A program made the translations under genes and the position numbers. A DNA stretch of 30,738 nt from Gracilaria vermiculophylla. Its lineage: Eukaryota; Rhodophyta; Florideophyceae; Gracilariales; Gracilariaceae. The stretch spans positions 946,216-976,953 of the forward strand of contig JAHNZQ020000010.1 in the NCBI GenBank assembly GCA_019155205.2, written 5' to 3'. Shown here piece by piece: positions 17,591 to 28,104 of this stretch; within the stretch, counting starts at the first letter, position 1, and each line of letters opens with the position of its first letter. The notes below the pieces were generated by a model. The model ran no database searches. It saw only the letters and a program-made list of their open reading frames with translations, and had not been told where the DNA came from.

Positions 17591-18925
17591 CTAGGGTCTT
17601 TCCGGATTGGACGTGACCTCAGCACGCGTACGCTTGGTGGTGATCGGAGTGGCCGTGGGCCGAGCGGACGGTGCTTTCGTAACACGGTCGATACTGATCG
17701 TGTTATAAATACCGTTCTCGTCCATCGTAACGGAAATTTCCATCGCGGAAATAACATTGAACGGGCCCACTGTCTTCGGTAGAAGCTTCCGATACGTACG
17801 TTTCCGGTTGGTTAAGTGCGCGTTGGTAGATTTATGATCCGGTCGGTCAACAACGACTTGGTCGCCTACAGCGAAGCTCTGCTTGTACCATGTGGTCTTG
17901 TAGAAACCGGCTTTGTAGCTCTGTTGTGCTCTAGTCCACTTAGTCCGTGCAGTTTGTAGCGTAACCTTGGGCAGGCTAAGCGTGTAGCGCTTGAGCTGGG
18001 CCGTTGTGAGCTGCGTCGCCGTAGCCGGATCCAGAGCGGAACTGGGTTCGTCCAACGGTACGCTTGGTGGAGTACGCGTGAGAGCAACGTCGAACGACGC
18101 GGTACCAAAAGACTTGTGGACCTGAAGGTTGTACCCGTAGGGCAACGGCTGCACATATGCATGCCACGTCCTTTGGTGATCCGCAACGTAATGACGTAAT
18201 CGCTGCACTAGGGTTTTGTTAAACGGTTCCACCTGTCCGTTTGTCTGGGGATGACAGGCCATAGTGAGTACATGCTTGATGCCCAATACGGAACAGACTA
18301 TTTCAAAAAACGTAGACGTAAAGTTCGATCCGTTGTCAGTCAGTCGCATATTAGGAATTCCGTACGGATACACCTATTGTTCAAGAAACGTATTAGCGAT
18401 GACTGGGGCCGTCGATGACTGCAATGGTATAGCACACGTCCGTTTGCTGAACCGGTCGGTCATTACCAATATGAATTGGTATCCGCCAAGGGACTTATGG
18501 TAAGGGCCCACAATGTCCATGGAGATGAAATCCAGCGGACTGGCAGTGCGGAATAGCTTCAGCAGCGTCTGCGATAGGAAGCGTGTCTCTCGGGTCTCTT
18601 TGCACGAATGGCAATCCTGTATGGTCTGGAATACATCATTAGCCACCTGTGGCCATTACACGTACCTACATAGGATCTGTTACATCAGAGTGGATCACGG
18701 ATGACCTACCAAACGGGTACAGTGCGCGTGATACAGAACGTGGACCTGTAAAGACGGTGCAAAGACCTTCTGGAGTGCACCATCGAGATATGAATGGCGA
18801 ACAATGATACCATGACGGTCCACATCAAAATGTGTGGCCTCGTTCCCAGTATCATTCAGTACAGACTGGCAGAACAGATCCCGCGCCTGTTCGCGGATAA
18901 AGTCCTCTATGGTAATTGGCACCAC
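17591..18925 (-). pseudogene. pol: E2 integrase (pol C-terminal part)
   Basis: The core keeps the full D,D-35-E set: FISMDIVGPY, RLTDNGSNF and HPQTNGQVEPFNKTL. The zinc-binding part has CHSC (near 18610) and is interrupted by a stop at 18695-18697; TAG at 18374-18376 stands where E1 has Trp (EHWVYPYG), another TGG-to-TAG change. The C-terminal module contains FAVGDQVVVDRP and LLPKTVGPFNVI, a GPY/F-type end, followed by a basic tail to the stop at 17591. The frame differs from RT/RNase H, so an indel lies near 18950. E1 inserted about 125 bp downstream of the stop. Confidence 0.9.
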
Positions 18926-18959
18926 ATCCGTCCGTTCAGCTAGCCCGTCCGGAGTCGGG

Positions 18960-20624
18960 CTATTTTGATGACGACCTATCTACGCAGCCATTGGAGTACT
19001 CGCTACTGTTCTTCAGGATTTTTATGAGCATATATCCGGCGCCCGTACGATCGTCTAGCAAGACGTATGGCACCTCATCGTCCAGTGGAATATTGTCTCC
19101 ACCGTCCTTACGGATGCGTGAAAGCATATCGGCCGCTTGATGTTTAATGCCCGGCCGTCGTCCTAAGTCAAATTCGTACTCCATGAGGCGCAGCCTCCAT
19201 CGCGCTAATCTACTTGAAGCGTCCGCCAGGTTCAATATCCACCTCAAGGAGTGGTGATCCGTTTGGACTGTAAACTAATCACCTTCCAGGTACGGTCGCA
19301 GGTGTAGGGTAGCTTAGACAACCGCAAGGCATTCCCGTTCGATCGTAGAGTATTCCCGTTCTGGCTTAGAGAGCGAGGGGCTCCAGTATCCGATCGGAAA
19401 CAAATCTCCGTCCGGCTCTTTCTGTAGCATAGTACAGTCTACCTGAAGGTCGCAGGCGTCTGTATCCAGTACATACGCATGTCCGTGACGGGGAATGGCG
19501 AAGATTCGCGGACAAATGAGGCGGTGACGCAGTTCGTCAAAGGCCTCGTATTCCGTATCAGTCAATGTTTCGAACTTTTTTGGCCGCCCCTTTTCTAAGG
19601 TTTTGTTCGGGGGGGCAGGAATTCGTGCAAAGTTCTTCACAAATCTTCGGAACACGTTACAAAGTCCGAGAAAAGAACGGAGCTTCGTCTGGCTAGTTGG
19701 CTGTTTCGCGTGCTTAATAGCGTTCTGCGTCCGCGTGATGACGTGAAGTCTGCCCGGTCGGATCACGTAGCCTAAATAGTCCACAGTGCCACTAAAAAAG
19801 AAGCACTTGCCTAACCGGAGCGTAACACCAGCCGTACGGGGCATATTCAGAATGGTCCGTACGTGCTCGTAGTGTTCCTCGGCGGTTAGAGAGTTGATGA
19901 TCACGTCATCGAGATATACCATGGCGTACTGCCATTTAACCCGTGAAAGGATTACGTCTAATGCTTTATGGAACGTGGCCGGTGCGTTCCTGAGTCCGAA
20001 TGGCATCCAAACTTACCGATAAAGGCCCATTTGTCACGTGAACATGGTCTTGTCCCTGTCGGCCTCGTCCAGTTTGGATTTCAAGTAGCCACTGTTGGCT
20101 TCCAGTGTGGAAAAGATTTGTGCATCTCCGAAGGAGTCTATGGACTCGTCCATTCTGGAAAGTGGATAAGTGTTCCGTACGGTGGCAGCGTTCAGACGAC
20201 AGTATTCTACACAGAAGCGTAGGCGGCCGTCCTTCTTAACGGCGAATACTACCGAACTGCCCCACTCTGCCGATGAAGGTCTAATGACGCCTGAGGCGAG
20301 CTGCCTTGTCACTTCCTTACGTTTTCATTCGCGTTGCGCCGGTCCGGCATGGTAAGGCATATGGAAGATCGGCTTCGTGCTGGGTTCCAGTTAGGTGCGT
20401 TGTTTAGCCACCGCTATCTTACCCAAATGGCCGTCCTACATGTCATGAAATGGTCTGAGTAGCTCAATAATTTTAGACCGATCGGACGCATCCTCAGATC
20501 TTATCTGAATTTTGTTTAGCCAGGCTTCCTTCGCTTCCTCTTTTGTGTCATCGCTGTCCATTCTGTCGATCTCAGAAGAGATGTTAGGCGTTTGTCCCCC
20601 CTCCTCAGAGTCGTTGCTCCGCAA
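18960..20624 (-). pseudogene. pol: E2 reverse transcriptase and RNase H
   Basis: One frame covers an acidic linker (20436-20624), RT (ASGVIRPSSAEWGSS, FCVEYCRLN, FSTLEANSGY, MPFGLRNAPATFHKA, MVYLDDVII, GKCFFFSGTVDYLG) and RNase H (YVLDTDACDLQ, YSTIERECLAVV, TDHHSLRWIL, PGIKHQAADMLSR). Stops lie at 20034, 19314 and elsewhere. In motif A, where E1 and most gypsy RTs have FSTLDA with the catalytic Asp, this copy reads FSTLEA. The YLDD pair is intact. The element is inactive, but its domain order matches E1 closely. Confidence 0.92.
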
Positions 20625-21030
20625 CAGACACTCGGGGGGGTGATGGCCGCAATCTGAGAGGGCAAATCAAGTCCGATAACTGTAATCTTATGCAGCCGAA
20701 CAGTCCGGTTGGAAATGTTGGCTACGCGGACGAAAAAAGAAACGTAGGAACGGAGATCCTTGATGCCATTGGCAAGGAGCGTGAGTTCAAGTGAGGATCC
20801 CGTCCGATGGATTGGCTGAAGAATAACCAGGCCGGACGTTTTGGTGGAAACAAATACGTTTGTTCCGACATAGGAGGTAGGGTGACGGGGCAGGCAATGC
20901 GTATCTTATTAGATGAGTTAGCCCGTTTGGTCTCTACTGGCGACTACCGTGGTGTTTCTGATGGAGCGTTGGGTCCGTGTGCGGTCGAAATGATATATAC
21001 CGGTCGCGAATCCTTTGAGAGTACAGCCCG

Positions 21031-21369
21031 TTAGGCGGATAAGATACCCAGAACGTAGTGGTCTATAACGGGAGTATGCAACAGGATGTTAGTGGACAAA
21101 TTTGCGAACACTATGAATTGTACCTTTAGGGTCAAGTCTCCGATGCGCACCATTAAAGATAGTACGCCAATGATATCCATACGGTTACGTGAAGCGTACA
21201 TGATACGGGGCTTCCGGTCCGTACGGAGTCTGGGGCGCAACTGAGGTGGGAAATGACGCTCATGAATGAGGCACGGTCCAGCTCCAATATCCTGCACGGC
21301 CATTAACGGATACATCACCGATATGGCGAAGCCCACCGAGAGATGTACCTTGCAGTACGTGCTTGTCAA
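21031..21369 (-). pseudogene. pol: E2 aspartic protease remnant
   Basis: VQDIGAGPCLIHERHFPP corresponds to the DTGAGPNLIH motif with Thr changed to Ile. NILLHTPVIDHYVLGI is the C-terminal ILG-D block with Gly lost. It lies between the zinc knuckle and RT, in a frame different from RT, so at least one indel separates them. About 110 residues is a normal size for this domain. Confidence 0.75.
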
Positions 21370-21498
21370 AAGAACTGTTCCATTTATGCATCCAAGAAGG
21401 TCAAGGTCGGAAGTCCGAAACTGGCAATCCCGTATCGTAGACCGGTATCCTACCGTCCGACCTGGGGAGGCGGGTTTGCCTTGGAGGAAGCGCTGTCT

Positions 21499-22095
21499 TT
21501 ACGCGTCCTCCGTGGAGTTTTCCTGATCCGTTGCGGACTGTTCAGCCAACAAGGCCGGCTGATACGGAACAGGCTGGACTATACGGGCAGGCGGATACTG
21601 ACGGTATCCGATTGAGTCTTTTTGGGGCGTCGCGGTTTTCCGAGCGGTCTGTGGAGCATAGTAGCCCTCGTCGCGACGTTGCTGGTAATTTACTTCCCGA
21701 ATGGCCAGTAACTTTTCCTTGAGGTCCGGTGGGAATACCTGGCAACAGTTGGGCTCCGTGGAGAGGCATATCCGACACAGTCTACCAGTCTTCAAGTCCG
21801 GATGGCGGTGAATGCGGGAGTTGGTTGCACTGGGAAATGACCGAACGAACCGAGCTGGGGTTGAGGACATCGGTGTCGTCGGGGGAGACGGCACTGATGA
21901 CCCTGTCATAGTAGCATGAAGGGCTCACCGTCATCGTACGATGCAGACTTTATCGTCTCCGTTGGCGTTCCTACCCTGTTGACCGTTCGGACAAACCGCA
22001 CAGGGCAGACACGCGCGGTCGGCGTGTTGGGATCGACCCGTACGGATTATCGACGCGAGGCACGGTGGGTAGCACCATATGATTCCGCATATCGG
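21499..22095 (-). pseudogene. gag: E2 gag, C-terminal part with zinc knuckle
   Basis: Next to the solo LTR the minus strand encodes RYAESYGATHRASRR, the counterpart of RFAESYGNTHRATRR in E1. Further left (to 21499) are CRICLSTEPNCC, a Cys-rich nucleic-acid-binding knuckle, and a Gln/Arg-rich tail. It is the continuation of 22664-24077, separated only by the inserted LTR, plus a TAA directly after RASRR. Confidence 0.75.
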
Positions 22096-22100
22096 GAAAG

Positions 22101-22663
22101 TGTTGGATGAAGTGCCTGTGCTGTCACTGACAACTAAATGTTCCGGGGACCATGGGCTGCGTTGAATGTTGACTGTGTCTGGTACACGTGTGCAGGTGTG
22201 CTACTCGGCTCGTTGTTCACGACCACATCGTTTCCAGGTGTACACATTGCAAGCTCAGCTTAATGTACACCAGATATGGTCTAGTGTAATGTGCCTTGTC
22301 ATGGTAACTATACACACACATTGCTGTATGGACACGAGTGGTGGCGGAATACAGAGAGTGTAGGGTGGTTGAGTGAATTTGTGCATTGTCATGGTCTCGT
22401 GAGTGTACGGAACTGTCATGCCTTGTTGTTCCTTGCTGTTGTAAGCATTATTGAATTGTGGCTGGTACATTTATGTCATGTTACAATTTGATTGGTAGTA
22501 TTGAGTGTCTCGCCTTTGTAGTGTAATTTCTGATGCAACCTAGTCGGCGCGACTGAACCACTATATAAGTCGTGGTCGAGGCACGTTCAAGTAAATCCAA
22601 GCCAGAGCTGGCGAACATTCTTAATATCCCTCCAACTTTCCCTTGCCCCTCTGACCTCCAATA
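22101..22663 (+). repeat. Solo LTR of a third family inside E2 gag (563 bp)
   Basis: The block starts TGTTGGATGAAG and ends TGACCTCCAATA, so its ends form the short inverted repeat TGTTGGA / TCCAATA typical of LTRs. It is flanked by a perfect 5-bp duplication, GAAAG, at 22096-22100 and 22664-22668, and the gag similarity to E1 resumes on either side. A TATATAA box at 22563-22569 suggests plus orientation, with about 95 bp to the LTR end. No internal sequence of this family is present in the window. Confidence 0.85.
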
Positions 22664-24077
22664 GAAAGCGCATCGTAGCCGATATTGGGGTGCGACTTCA
22701 GATGATTTCTCACTTTGGACCGTGTGGATGGCGGCAGATCTTCAACGTAGATGCCCTTCAAAGTCCGATCGGGAAACACGTTTCCACAATGGAGTGCCTT
22801 CATCAACAGCTTCTGGGCGTATTCCGTTTCGGACATACCAGACGTTCCTTGATACTGAAGGATCTCAGCGTACGCGTCGGCAATCACTTCATCCGTAGCG
22901 CACGACTGGAGGAATATCTGGAACACCTCTTGGTTTGCATAGAGCGTTTCGTCGCGGTGACGAGTAGGGGCTCCATCTTCGTCAACAAGGCTTGACTGTA
23001 CAAGAGCGTGTGCCGGTCCGTTCAGGTAGAACTGGAAACACCAAATTTCGTCCCCCTCAGTGATTCCGTTATTACTACAAGCGGTCTTGAACCGCTGTAA
23101 GAAACCGAGAACGGATATATTATCCGTACCGGAAAAAGAATGTCCTTTCATTTAAACGTTGACATTCTTTTGGTATCGTTCTATATTGCGCACCACCCAC
23201 GAGTCATACTGTTGACTGCCGCGCATTAACCTGTACGTACGGTAGTTCACAACTTATGCAAACATTTTGTTCAACGGGCAAATGCGCTTCAGCGCAGCCT
23301 TGTCCGAGCGGGAACAACGCCGTCCAGAGCGGCTCTTCCTTTGCAGACTAACTGAGGTGTCATCACCCAAATCGGTCCGCTGACCTTCTTGGAACGAGTC
23401 TGAGTCTTCTGGGTCCCTATCCGGGGTTCGTCGCCTTCTCACACGGCGACAGTTGCTCCGTCTAAGGTCTGCGTTTTTCGAGTTGGATCGTTGGTGTGAC
23501 CGACCGCGCCTTGTCTTGCGGTCCCTCCGCTCGTCGCAGAAGTCACCAAAATGTCCGTTTGGATCCTGTTGGTCGACTTGTGGGAGGCATATACCGGACG
23601 GTTCGTCATGTGGATCCTTCTTCTCTCACCGCAATGGGTTGGTTTGTCCGCTCGGTCAGTTAATAACTTCTGAGATACGGTGGGCAGCTGCGCTGCCAAG
23701 GCGGCCATCTGAATGAGGTGGCTACAATATTCGAAGTCCGTACAGTCAGTTTTGAATAGTCGGGAGACTACGTCATGAACGATCGGTGGAAAGTCCTCGC
23801 GTATCAGCGCAGGGACGCGTTCCTTGAGGTAGGACTCGACCGCAATGGGGACTTGCACTTCGATTTCCGTACCGAGGCTTTCTAAAGCGTACGGGGCGAC
23901 TTGCTCCCACCACTGGCGGGCATGCATCCGTTCGGTCAGAGGCGCGGAAGGAGACAGGGTACTAGATCCTCCTCGTACTTCGCTGTCCTCAGGCGGTCCT
24001 GAAACCTTTCGGTCTTGTCCGTTCGGATCTCGGGTGCGGCGCGAACCTTTGCGGATAGTCCGTTCGGGTTCTTCCAC
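22664..24077 (-). pseudogene. gag: E2 gag, N-terminal and capsid part
   Basis: The frame from 24077 (open without ATG back to about 24190) reads VEEPERTIRK and a helical region around PYALESLGTEIEVQVPIAVESYL. A frameshift near 23445 leads to CPLNKMFA (E1: PLNDLFS) and YRTYRLM, with two stops. Then HSFSGTDNISVLGFLQRF, WCFQFYLNGPAHALVQ, ATDEVIADAYAEI and YVEDLPPSTRSKVRNHL match E1 Gag closely. A solo LTR interrupts it at 22663. No start codon is visible in the homologous position to E1b. Confidence 0.82.
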
Positions 24078-24289
24078 AGCAAACAGATTGGCCGTCGCTC
24101 TACTACGGGTGCTACGGTGGCCGGTCGAAGCGAGGTCCGAAGCGGCACAAAGGGCAACTGGAGCGGACGCGGCAGTGTCTTTTTCGAGTCTTCAATCGTC
24201 CTTTATCAGTTCGTGTTGGATATTCTTTTTCAGACCGTGCGTACAGTACCAGTGGTCGTTCTTACCGCGGCCTACAGTCTTGAGTCCCA

Positions 24290-24308
24290 TTTCTAAGGCG
24301 GGAGACCA
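24290..24308 (-). other. Primer-binding site of E2
   Basis: One base after the LTR end (CACA C), the minus strand reads TGGTCTCCCGCCTTAGAAA. It shares 16 of the first 17 bases with the E1b site although the LTRs are unrelated, so both families should use the same primer. Confidence 0.6.
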
Positions 24309-24309
24309 G

Positions 24310-24842
24310 TGTGAGATAGTGTCCTAAACGCCAGGCAAGCCGAAGCGGTCAGGTGACACGGTGAGCGTCTGGACAAATATCCAGGGTCCGAATGGAAGGA
24401 AACACCGAGCGTTCGAAGGGAAAGTGGGCTGTTGATGTCGCCAAGCGCGTGCAGGTACGCACAGATGGGCACGAACAGCCTGTGAAACCTTAGCGTACGT
24501 GTGGATGGTCTTCCGCAGTTCTGAATTAGTGAGGAAGAAGTTTGACAAAGGGCGCTTGCCGTTTGCTTATTAGGGGGCCAGTGGGGCCGAGATACAAATA
24601 CGTATCTGGCACCCACGCTACAGAACTACGATCGGAGCCCTTCCTACAAGGACGAAAAACTAATGCAAAGCCCACTAACTACAGTGCCAAACTACACACT
24701 TGGCATATCCGTACGTTCCGGTACAACGCCAGGCTGCGGTGTCACAAGTGGCAACATGCCGTGGGCGCGCACGTCCCATGCGGTCAAAACCTCACCAGCC
24801 ATCCCGTCACGTCCGTCTCGGTCTTCTGCCCACTATACGACA
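24310..24842 (-). repeat. 5' LTR of E2
   Basis: It runs from TGTGAGATAGTGTCC to CACTATACGACA and pairs with 2093-2622. TACGG follows (TSD partner of TACAG at 2088-2092), then CCCA, and the Tc1-A transposase frame resumes. Confidence 0.88.
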
Positions 24843-24846
24843 TACG

Positions 24847-25529
24847 GCCCAGACCATCACAGAGACTACATCTGAATGCCTGGTATAAAAATCAAGACGT
24901 TCCTCACGAAGATCGTACCAATAATATTTCTTGCGATCTGGTGCATCTAAATTGATTATTTTTTCATCAGTAAAAATAAGATTTTTCCATTCTTTTTTCC
25001 AGTAGGCTTTTACAGCACACCCGTCAACTCTCTTTGGCTTGTAATGGTCATGGAGTAAGAAATTCTCCTTCACTTTTTTACTTAAATAAATGTGTGTTTT
25101 TTATCTTTCTTCATATAGTTGATTTCGGGACTTTAAGATTGAGATTTGTTCCAAAGAGTTTGCACGATACCCTTTCTTTTCACAACTCCCTTTCAACTTC
25201 TCCTTTTTCTGCTGGACTGAGCCTTTTAGGGCGTCCTGGAGATTGTTTTAATCCATAAAGAGTCGCATGTTTTAGAAAAGTAGCAATTATGACTTTAGAA
25301 TGCTTCTAATTTCGAGTGATAGCACTGTTGGAATGTTTCTTGGCGTATACCTTTATGATTTGAAGCTGTTTTGGCTTTGAAAATGGAGGACCTCGAGCCA
25401 TTTTCACTAGAAAGGAGACGGTGTACATATCTTTTTGAAACAGTTCAGTATAGACTATGTGCAAAATTTAACCTACAGTATAGTATTGGCTCACGTTTTA
25501 GTGGTAATATGTTTTTGAAGCGCACTGTA
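24847..25529 (-). pseudogene. Tc1-A, right half: N-terminal transposase and 5' terminal repeat
   Basis: ATG at 25401-25399 begins MARGPPFSKPKQLQI, a helix-turn-helix start almost the same as in Tc1-B. After several in-frame stops and shifts the frame resumes in 24847-25073 with IFTDEKIINLDAPD (first catalytic Asp), YYWYDLREE and TRHSDVVSVMVWA, and breaks off at the E2 end. The terminal inverted repeat ends at about 25529 (plus strand AGTGGTAATATG...GCGCACTGTA), mirroring the start of Tc1-B. The missing half is at 1312-1537. Confidence 0.85.
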
Positions 25530-25750
25530 CATTTTAGTATGAAACCAATGGTTACATACCAAAAGTCTAGATTGTTTCAGTTTATGTAACGATTATTTAA
25601 ATTAAGTATGCAAAATGATAGGTCTATAATTTATTAAGTCTATTTTCGTGTTACACAAACCCAATTTTTTACATCGTCTTTCTTCTACCATTTTGCTAAC
25701 GTAAATGAAATTGTTCTGTATACACTCATCCACATTTATCAAGACATCAT
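25530..25750. other. AT-rich spacer between Tc1-A and Tc1-B
   Basis: No ORF or repeat recognised. As it lies outside both Tc1 terminal repeats, it is the best candidate in the window for plain host DNA. Confidence 0.4.
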
Positions 25751-26925
25751 TACAGTGCGTTTCAAAAACATATTACCACTCAAAAGTGCTCCAAAACTGT
25801 ACTGTAGGCTAGATTTTGCACATAGTCTATGTAGAATCGTTTCAAAAAGATATGTACACCGTCTTCTTTCTAGTAAAAATGGCTCGGAACCCGCCACTTT
25901 CCAAGCAAGAACAGCTTCAAATTGTTAAGTTAAACGCCAAAAATCATTCTAACAGTGCCATTGCCAAAACTTGAAAGCGTTCTAGGGTCACAATTGCTAC
26001 TTTTCTCAAAAACCCGACTCTATATGGCTTAACATGATCTCCGGGACGCCCAAAGAAGCTCAGCCCAGCAGATAAGAGAGTAATCAAAAGGGAGTTGTGC
26101 AAATGAAAAGTAACGTGCAAAAAAATTAGAATTAATCTCAATCTCAACGTTTCTAAATCTACTATATAATGGTAGATAAACAGCCCAAAATTATTTAAAT
26201 ATAAAAAAATGAAAAACACTTTCTTTCTCCAAGACCAACACGAGCGAAAGAGTGTTGACTGGTGTGCTGGAAAAGCCTTCTGGAAAAAAGAATGAGAAAA
26301 TATTATTTTTACTGATGAAAAAAAGTTCAATTTTGGACGGAACAGATTGCTAAAATTTTATTGGCACGATCTTTGTAAGGAACATAATTCGTATTATACA
26401 AGGCATTCAGGTGGAGGTTCTGTAATGGTTTGGGCAGGCATGTCTAAAATCGGTCTAACAGAAATTGCCTTCATTGAAACAAACATGAATGTGGAAAAAT
26501 GTCAGGACGTTCTATACCCTTATTTGCTACCGTTTAGTTTATGTTTTCATGAAGAAAATTTCATTTTCCAACAGGATAATGCGCCCGTACACACTTAATC
26601 TTTAATCAAAAATTGGTTACAGGAGTCTGAAGTATCTGTCTTAGATTGGCCGGCGCGCTCACCAGATTTGAACCCAATCGAGAACGTCTGGGGACTGCTG
26701 GCGAGGATGGTTTATGCGCTTAGAAGGCAATTTCAGACAGATTTTGAACTCGAAAACTGTATTAAAAACTGCTGGAAATCTGTAACAGTTTCAACTGTAG
26801 AAAAGTACAACACTTTGATGCCAAAACGTTGAACTAGCGTTATACAGCAAAAAAGATGCAAAATAAACTATTGAGCGTCGAGCAGTAAAGATTTTTTATT
26901 GATGATCATACGTTTTTGAAACGTT
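25751..26925 (+). mobile_element. Tc1-B: Tc1/mariner element, broken transposase
   Basis: The left terminal repeat starts TACAGTGCGTTTCAAAAACA at 25751; the right one is degraded (ATACGTTTTTGAAACG near 26908). The transposase starts at ATG 25879 (MARNPPLSKQEQLQIVK) and runs to about 26873. It carries early stops (after IAKT and LYGLT), then IFTDEKKFNFG, SGGGSVMVWAG, FIFQQDNAPVHT followed by TAA at 26596-26598, and SPDLNPIENVWG. Spacing from second Asp to Glu is 34 residues, the DD34E of Tc1 proper. The catalytic triad is present but the frame is interrupted several times. It lies head-to-head with Tc1-A. Confidence 0.88.
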
Positions 26926-26998
26926 TTTTTGACTTTACTTTTTTCTGAAACCTATATTTGTAAGCGTACAGTATACATTTGGTAGTTTTTTGGAAATT

Positions 26999-27940
26999 TC
27001 ACAGTATGTCGTATGTTTCTGAAACAGTTTGTATTTCTTTAATATCATTCTTGTAACGTATAATGACGTCTCCCAAGTTTATTACAGAATTATACTGCTT
27101 TCTTTCATTGTACTTTTTGTAGCTACAATGTCCTGTATATCTTCTTTCGGATTGAAAACTGGGGTCCTTGTGGTCCATTTCATAATAACGATGTTTTGTG
27201 AAGGAACCCAATTTTTGAAATCTTTTTCTGTTTGGATGGAAGCATTATCTTGCTCAAAAAAATGCAGTCTAGCTCGTGCTTTTCGGAGGCAAATAGCAAT
27301 AAATTGTCTTCCAGAGTAGCAATACAATGTTTTATTGTTTCTGAAACATGAAAATTTCTATGATTTGGTGTCGTTTTTGACAAGAACGACGCCCAAAACA
27401 TGGGGGATCCTCCACCATTTTTTCTTTTTGAATAAAACGATTTTGTGCTTTTCATATCATGCTAATTATATTGAAACTTTTCCGGACTATATAAATTGAA
27501 TGTCTTTTTGTTACTGAAAGTAACTGTAGACCACGTAAAAGACCATGAGTAACAACTCCCTTTGCCAATTTAATCCCGTTTTTTTTCATTTCTGTGAGCA
27601 TAAGACCTCTTTTTTTCTTTTGTATTTCAAGTTTGGTTTTCGTTGAGTATGCGTCTGATTGTTTATGAACTTACGGAAAGAATGACGCATTTTCTTGTAG
27701 AACTAGATGACAAACTTGTGGATGACGCCTCTGGAGAGACACGCCGGGTGATGTCTTGTAGTATTGTTTTTGGGTGTCTTGGGCTTTTCGTCTTTCCATA
27801 ACCATTTTGATTCTTCAAATAGTTTAAAAACACAGTTTTTGAACGTCCAATAGCTTCAGCAATTTTTCTAGAGCTGGCAACCACGAGCTATATGGCAGCT
27901 TTTTTTCTTTTTCATCAGCAAGAGGTTTGCCACAGCCCAT
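26999..27940 (-). pseudogene. Tc1-C: more diverged Tc1-like transposase remnant
   Basis: The N-terminus begins at ATG 27940 (MGCGKPLADEKEKK). After a frameshift and a stop it continues as a helix-turn-helix (SSRKIAEAIGRSKTVFLNYLK). The core is in two overlapping frames: RKNGGGSPMFWASF (27180-27455) and FFEQDNASIQT...TRTPVFNPKEDI (27082-27327), with 34 residues between Asp and Glu. The tail reads GDVIIRYKNDI to about 26999. It belongs to a different Tc1 subfamily from A, B and D (NPKE instead of NPIEN). Terminal repeats are not clear; a TIR-like ATGTTTCTGAAACAG sits at about 27012-27026. Confidence 0.75.
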
Positions 27941-28104
27941 ATCGTAGTCCTGACTATCTTATGATGCTGACAATAGAAGAGCTAGAGAGTCAATATTGTA
28001 CAGTCTGTTTAAAAATCATAACACGTTGGTGTCAAACTAGAAAAATGATGATTTTGGTACTGTACGCCTACAAAATTGAGATTCAAAATAAATTCAAGTC
28101 CATA

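Larger units (their letters stand above)
2093..24842 (-). mobile_element. E2: Ty3/gypsy retrotransposon, family 2, heavily interrupted
   Basis: It is bounded by two related LTRs (2093-2622 and 24310-24842) and a near-perfect TSD (TACAG at 2088-2092, TACGG at 24843-24847). Reading on the minus strand from the right, it contains PBS, gag, zinc knuckle, protease, RT, RNase H, integrase, a long 3' region and a polypurine tract. It is interrupted by E1 (6985-17466), a solo LTR (22101-22663) and a pogo-like element around 4100-6650. Without these its own length is roughly 9 kb. Many stops, several frameshifts and changed catalytic residues show it is not autonomous. Confidence 0.87.

Noticed and set aside
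22255..22491. ORFs inside 22101-22663
   Set aside because: They fall within a solo LTR defined by ends and TSD; short, on both strands, no motif.
24290..24308. TTCTAAGGCGGGAGACCA as part of a tRNA gene
   Set aside because: No cloverleaf can be built around it; its place next to the LTR makes it a primer-binding site.
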